A model generated the notes under the pieces. It was given only the letters and a program-made list of their open reading frames with translations. It was not told where the DNA came from and ran no database searches. This document shows, one piece after another, positions 60,859 to 64,000 of a stretch of DNA of 64,000 nt. Positions within the stretch are counted from its first letter, which is position 1, and every line of letters begins with the position of its first letter. This stretch comes from Rhizobium gallicum bv. gallicum R602sp (GTDB lineage: Bacteria; Pseudomonadota; Alphaproteobacteria; Rhizobiales; Rhizobiaceae), in the NCBI RefSeq assembly GCF_000816845.1, contig NZ_CP006877.1, positions 3,167,501 to 3,231,500 of the forward strand, read 5' to 3'. The position numbers and the translations under genes were made by a program.

Positions 60859-63098
60859 TGGACAACTCCTTTGAGTTCGAGCCCGCGAATAGAACGCCGG
60901 GACGAGCCCGTATCGCCTGACAGGCGTAAGGCATTGCCGACCACGAGGATCGATGACGTCGACATCGCAATTGCCGCCATGAGAGGCGTGACATGGCCTG
61001 TGACGGCGACTGGGACGATCAGGACGTTGTAGGCGGCGGCAAGCGCGAAGTTCTGTTGCACCAAACCCGCGGCGGCTCGCGCAACGCTGATCGCTTGCGG
61101 GATGGCCTCCAGGTTCGTGCCCAGGAACACGAGATCCGCAGCGTTCCGTCCGACATCGGCGGCCGACGAGGGCGCCATCGAGACATGCGCGGCCGAAAGC
61201 GCCGGGGCATCGTTCAGCCCGTCGCCTACCATCAGGACGTGGCGGCCTGCCGCTGCCAGTTCCCTCAGGCGCTCGACCTTGTCATCGGGGGCGGCGCCGT
61301 GGCGGTGTTCCGTGATGTTCAGCGCGACGGCGACCTTTTCGACCTCCGTGGGACGGTCGCCCGAAAGGACCTCGGTTGCCAGTCCGTGGCCTGCCAGCAT
61401 TTGGATTGCGGCTTTGGCGCCGGGCCGCACTTCGTCCGCGATTGCGAACCAGCCCGCGCGCTGGCCGCTGCGCGAAAGCCACACGTCTGCCTGTTTCGAG
61501 TTATCGAACGTGCCGCTGGCGACCCACTCCTCCCGCCCCAGCCTATAGACGGTTCCGTCGATACAGCCTTCGATTCCATAACCTGGAATCTCGCGAAAAT
61601 CCTCGACTTCAACTTCGGCAGGCCGCAGCGCGGTGACAGCGCGCGCCGCGGGATGTTTTGAAAGCGCGGCGAGCGCCGTTGCGGCGACCAGGTCCTGCGG
61701 CGCAACGGTGTGCTCGACGACGCGCGCGACACCGGTTGTGAGTGTCCCTGTCTTGTCGAAAACCACAGTGTCGGCCTCGGCGAGCCGCTCCAACGCACTG
61801 CCGTCCTTGATGGCGATGCCGAAGTCGAACAGCCGGCGCACGGCAACGACCTGGACCATAGGCACGGCCAGGCCAAGCGCACAGGGGCAGGTGATGATGA
61901 GGACCGAAATCGCCACCGTGATCGATTGATGCCAATCGCTCGTCAGCAGCATCCAGGCGGCAAAGGTCGCCGTCGCGAGCAGGTGGACGACAGGTGAGTA
62001 AAGCGCCGCCGCGCGATCGGCGATGCGGCGGTAGCGGGCACGGCCGTCCTCTGCCGCCTCCATCAGCCTTACCATGTCGGCAAGGAATGAATCGCGCGCC
62101 CGCCTGTCAGCGCGGACGGTAAGGGCGCCATCAAGACTGAGCGCGCCCGAAAGCACGGCTGTACCAGGGCGAACGCGTTGGGCCGTCGACTCCCCTGTCA
62201 CCACCGAAACATCCAGGCTGCTCGCGCCAGAAACGACCGTGCCGTTCACAGGTACGCGGTCGCCTGGCCCCACGAAAATCATGTCTCCTGGTTCGATCTT
62301 CGTCAATTCGCGAAGCTCGCGGCTCCCGTCCGCTGCGATCACCGTGGTGCCCCTCGGCAGTAAGCGGGCAAGACCGGCAACGGCCATCCGCGCCTTCTGC
62401 CTCATCGCATGATCCAGCGTGCGTCCCGCAAGGAGAAAGAAGATCAGCGACGTTACCGCGTCGAAATAGGCGTGCGGTCCTCTGGCAAAGGTATCGTAGA
62501 GGCTCAGTCCCAAAGCCAGCAGGATACCCACGGAGATCGGAACGTCCATGCTGGCCGATCGCTTTCTCATCGAATTCCACGCTGAAACGAAGAACACCCG
62601 ACCGGAATAAGCGACGGCGGGTACGGCAAGCAGCGCGGAGATCAGGTGGAAGGCATTCCGTGTCCCGGTACCGGCACCCGACCACACCGACACGGACAAA
62701 AGCATGATGTTCATGGCGGCGAAACCCGCAACCGCCGTTGCCCGCAACAATCGGGACATCTCGGGATCGCGTCCTCGGTCCTCCGGCTCCGCAAGGCAGG
62801 CGTCGTACCCGACCTCCTGCAATGCCTCGATCATCGGAGGGGCGCGGCCCCTCCATTTCACGGCGACGCGCCGGGACGTCAGGTTCAGTCGTGCTGCAAT
62901 GACTCCGTCGAGGCGGTGCAACGCGCTTTCGATAGCAGCAATGCAGGCGCCGCAGCGCGCCTGCGGCACCGAGAGATCGGTCTGGAACACGCCATCACCG
63001 AGGTCGCGGCTCGCGAGTACGATCTCGCGCGCGGAACTCTCTTGCTGCGGCGCCGGCAGCGGCCTGGTTTCACTTCCCGGCGCACAGCAGCTCATCAT
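60855..63098 (-). CDS. fixI: Copper-translocating P-type ATPase FixI (CcoI)
   Basis: P1B-type ATPase that supplies copper for cbb3 oxidase assembly. The 747-residue product has an N-terminal metal-binding domain with CGAC ([20 protein letters not shown], residues about 45-65), a transmembrane CPC motif ([14 protein letters not shown], near 403), the phosphorylation site DKTGTLTTG (near 448), SKHPAARAV and the hinge [18 protein letters not shown] (near 625). It starts 4 nt inside the end of the DUF2189 gene. This is the standard fixI of rhizobial fixGHIS operons. Confidence 0.95.
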   Translation of the reverse strand: MMSCCAPGSETRPLPAPQQESSAREIVLASRDLGDGVFQTDLSVPQARCGACIAAIESALHRLDGVIAARLNLTSRRVAVKWRGRAPPMIEALQEVGYDACLAEPEDRGRDPEMSRLLRATAVAGFAAMNIMLLSVSVWSGAGTGTRNAFHLISALLAVPAVAYSGRVFFVSAWNSMRKRSASMDVPISVGILLALGLSLYDTFARGPHAYFDAVTSLIFFLLAGRTLDHAMRQKARMAVAGLARLLPRGTTVIAADGSRELRELTKIEPGDMIFVGPGDRVPVNGTVVSGASSLDVSVVTGESTAQRVRPGTAVLSGALSLDGALTVRADRRARDSFLADMVRLMEAAEDGRARYRRIADRAAALYSPVVHLLATATFAAWMLLTSDWHQSITVAISVLIITCPCALGLAVPMVQVVAVRRLFDFGIAIKDGSALERLAEADTVVFDKTGTLTTGVARVVEHTVAPQDLVAATALAALSKHPAARAVTALRPAEVEVEDFREIPGYGIEGCIDGTVYRLGREEWVASGTFDNSKQADVWLSRSGQRAGWFAIADEVRPGAKAAIQMLAGHGLATEVLSGDRPTEVEKVAVALNITEHRHGAAPDDKVERLRELAAAGRHVLMVGDGLNDAPALSAAHVSMAPSSAADVGRNAADLVFLGTNLEAIPQAISVARAAAGLVQQNFALAAAYNVLIVPVAVTGHVTPLMAAIAMSTSSILVVGNALRLSGDTGSSRRSIRGLELKGVVQ

Positions 63099-63919
63099 CC
63101 AGTTCCCTCAGAACGTGCCACCGCCCTGTAGGCATGCCAGGTGGCGTGGCCTAGCAGCGGGAAGATTACGATCATCCCGACGAGGCCCGTGGCCACGCAG
63201 GCTGCAAATAGCGCAAGCAGCATCGCCCCCCAGGCTACCATCGGCGAGAGGTTATTCCATACCAGCTTCATGCTCGAGCCCATAGCGGTTAGCGCATCCA
63301 CACGCTGGTCAAGGAGCATCGGCACGGAAAAGACGCTGACGGCAAAGGCAAAGGCCGCAAAAAGGCCTCCGATCGCCGTCCCCACCACAAGCATTGTCCA
63401 GCCATAAGCCGTGCCGAAGAGCATGCTGACAATGTGGTCGAGGCCCGGAAATGCCATCACACCGAAAAAGAGCGCGTAGAGAAGAACGGCGGCACGCATC
63501 CACAAAAGCACGAGCATGCAGAGCAGCAGGCCGGCGAAAAACACCTGCGCGCCGGCGCGGGGGCGCGCAAAGAGCATGGATGCGAAACCGATCCGCCTGC
63601 CTTCTTCGATCGATCGGCTCTTCTCATAGAGGCCGATCGCCAGAAACGGGGCAACGATCATGAATGCCGCCAGGGCGGGAAACAGGATGTAGTCGAGTCC
63701 GAACGCGACGAGCATCCAAACGAACGCGACAGAGAGAAGGAAGACGCCGATCCCGTATGCCAGGCTCGCAGCTGGCCGGATCCAGAAATCCCGCCAACCC
63801 GCCGAGAGCCAACGAAATCCCTCAAAAACCGGCAGCCCTCGCTTAAGGCGCGGATCTCGCGTTTCTCCGATGCCCGACGTCTCGCTAAGCAGCCAGTATG
63901 ACTTGTCGGTCTCGCCCAT
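63095..63919 (-). CDS. DUF2189 integral membrane protein
   Basis: A 274-residue protein with about six to seven hydrophobic helices. The N-terminal cytoplasmic part ([20 protein letters not shown]) and the helices [60 protein letters not shown] and [20 protein letters not shown] are the DUF2189 layout. The family is often found by cbb3 oxidase genes. It overlaps fixI by 4 nt and is the first visible gene of this operon; fixG and fixH are not in the window. Confidence 0.87.
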   Translation of the reverse strand: MGETDKSYWLLSETSGIGETRDPRLKRGLPVFEGFRWLSAGWRDFWIRPAASLAYGIGVFLLSVAFVWMLVAFGLDYILFPALAAFMIVAPFLAIGLYEKSRSIEEGRRIGFASMLFARPRAGAQVFFAGLLLCMLVLLWMRAAVLLYALFFGVMAFPGLDHIVSMLFGTAYGWTMLVVGTAIGGLFAAFAFAVSVFSVPMLLDQRVDALTAMGSSMKLVWNNLSPMVAWGAMLLALFAACVATGLVGMIVIFPLLGHATWHAYRAVARSEGTG

Positions 63920-64000
63920 CTCTTGTCTCCCTCAGCATGCCGGCTTGGCGGCACGATAACCGTGACCGTCGCCTGCTGACTTTGAGTGCTCGACGCAGTC

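Noticed and set aside
1..64000. CRISPR arrays, tRNA or rRNA genes.
   Set aside because: No regularly spaced repeats and no tRNA cloverleaf or rRNA-like conserved blocks were seen by eye; a covariance-model scan could still find small RNAs.

Overview
The window looks like part of a large accessory replicon (megaplasmid or chromid) from a GC-rich alphaproteobacterium of the Rhizobiaceae, most likely the Sinorhizobium/Ensifer/Rhizobium group. This rests on protein families rather than on any database match: a VirB-type conjugation operon with a divergent winged-helix regulator, a fixI-ccoS (fixS) end of a cbb3 oxidase maturation operon, several CUT1 sugar importers, a RpoE2/EcfG-like promoter, and many toxin-antitoxin and remnant genes of the kind that collect on rhizobial plasmids. 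No rRNA, tRNA or CRISPR array was seen.

Layout. (1) 0.5-10.6 kb, minus strand: a complete virB1-virB11 type IV secretion operon with a small lipoprotein gene between virB5 and virB6 and a conserved periplasmic protein upstream of virB1, read away from a small divergent regulator (10.7 kb). (2) 11-17.7 kb: toxin-antitoxin and debris zone with VapBC, an Xre/ParS-RES pair, a fragment of a xanthine-dehydrogenase-type gene, a DUF3606-like protein, a NUDIX hydrolase divergent from a CYTH-CHAD triphosphatase, and a decayed fragment of a polyhydroxybutyrate-depolymerase-like gene whose fuller relative lies at 26.4-27.5 kb. (3) 17.8-25.4 kb: a Tat-exported aldo/keto reductase that appears to have lost an internal block, a formylglycine-generating-enzyme-like protein, and a periplasmic aldehyde oxidoreductase operon (paoABC-like) flanked by two AraC regulators. 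(4) 25.7-29 kb: stress proteins, the esterase and a frameshifted acetyltransferase. (5) 29.3-40.6 kb: a GntR/UTRA regulator and two complete CUT1 ABC importers, separated by an acetyltransferase and a Gfo/Idh/MocA dehydrogenase. (6) 40.9-43.3 kb: three accessory genes typical of PQQ-dependent alcohol oxidation (CXXCW rhodanese-like, SoxYZ-like, zinc metallohydrolase), without the dehydrogenase itself. (7) 43.8-45.3 kb: a GNAT/DUF1778 toxin-antitoxin pair and a broken serine recombinase. (8) 45.3-57 kb: envelope and stress genes (EF-hand, glycine-zipper lipoprotein, a second CYTH enzyme, DUF2950, DUF3300, DUF3302), a SulP-PPK2-AI-2E transporter operon, a two-helix potassium channel and a CaxA-type antiporter. 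(9) 57.5-64 kb: a winged-helix/TM/TPR regulator-like protein, a dead FNR-type regulator and the DUF2189-fixI-ccoS operon, which ends in a 43-residue membrane protein.

The main cross-cutting themes are conjugation control, polyphosphate/triphosphate chemistry (CYTH-CHAD, CYTH, PPK2, NUDIX), microaerobic respiration, and a shared intergenic motif (TACGCGATnyTAC) near several small stress or envelope genes at 50-57 kb, with a related large palindrome at 46.3 kb. Functions are assigned from motif recognition by eye; the named searches in the findings would settle the uncertain ones.
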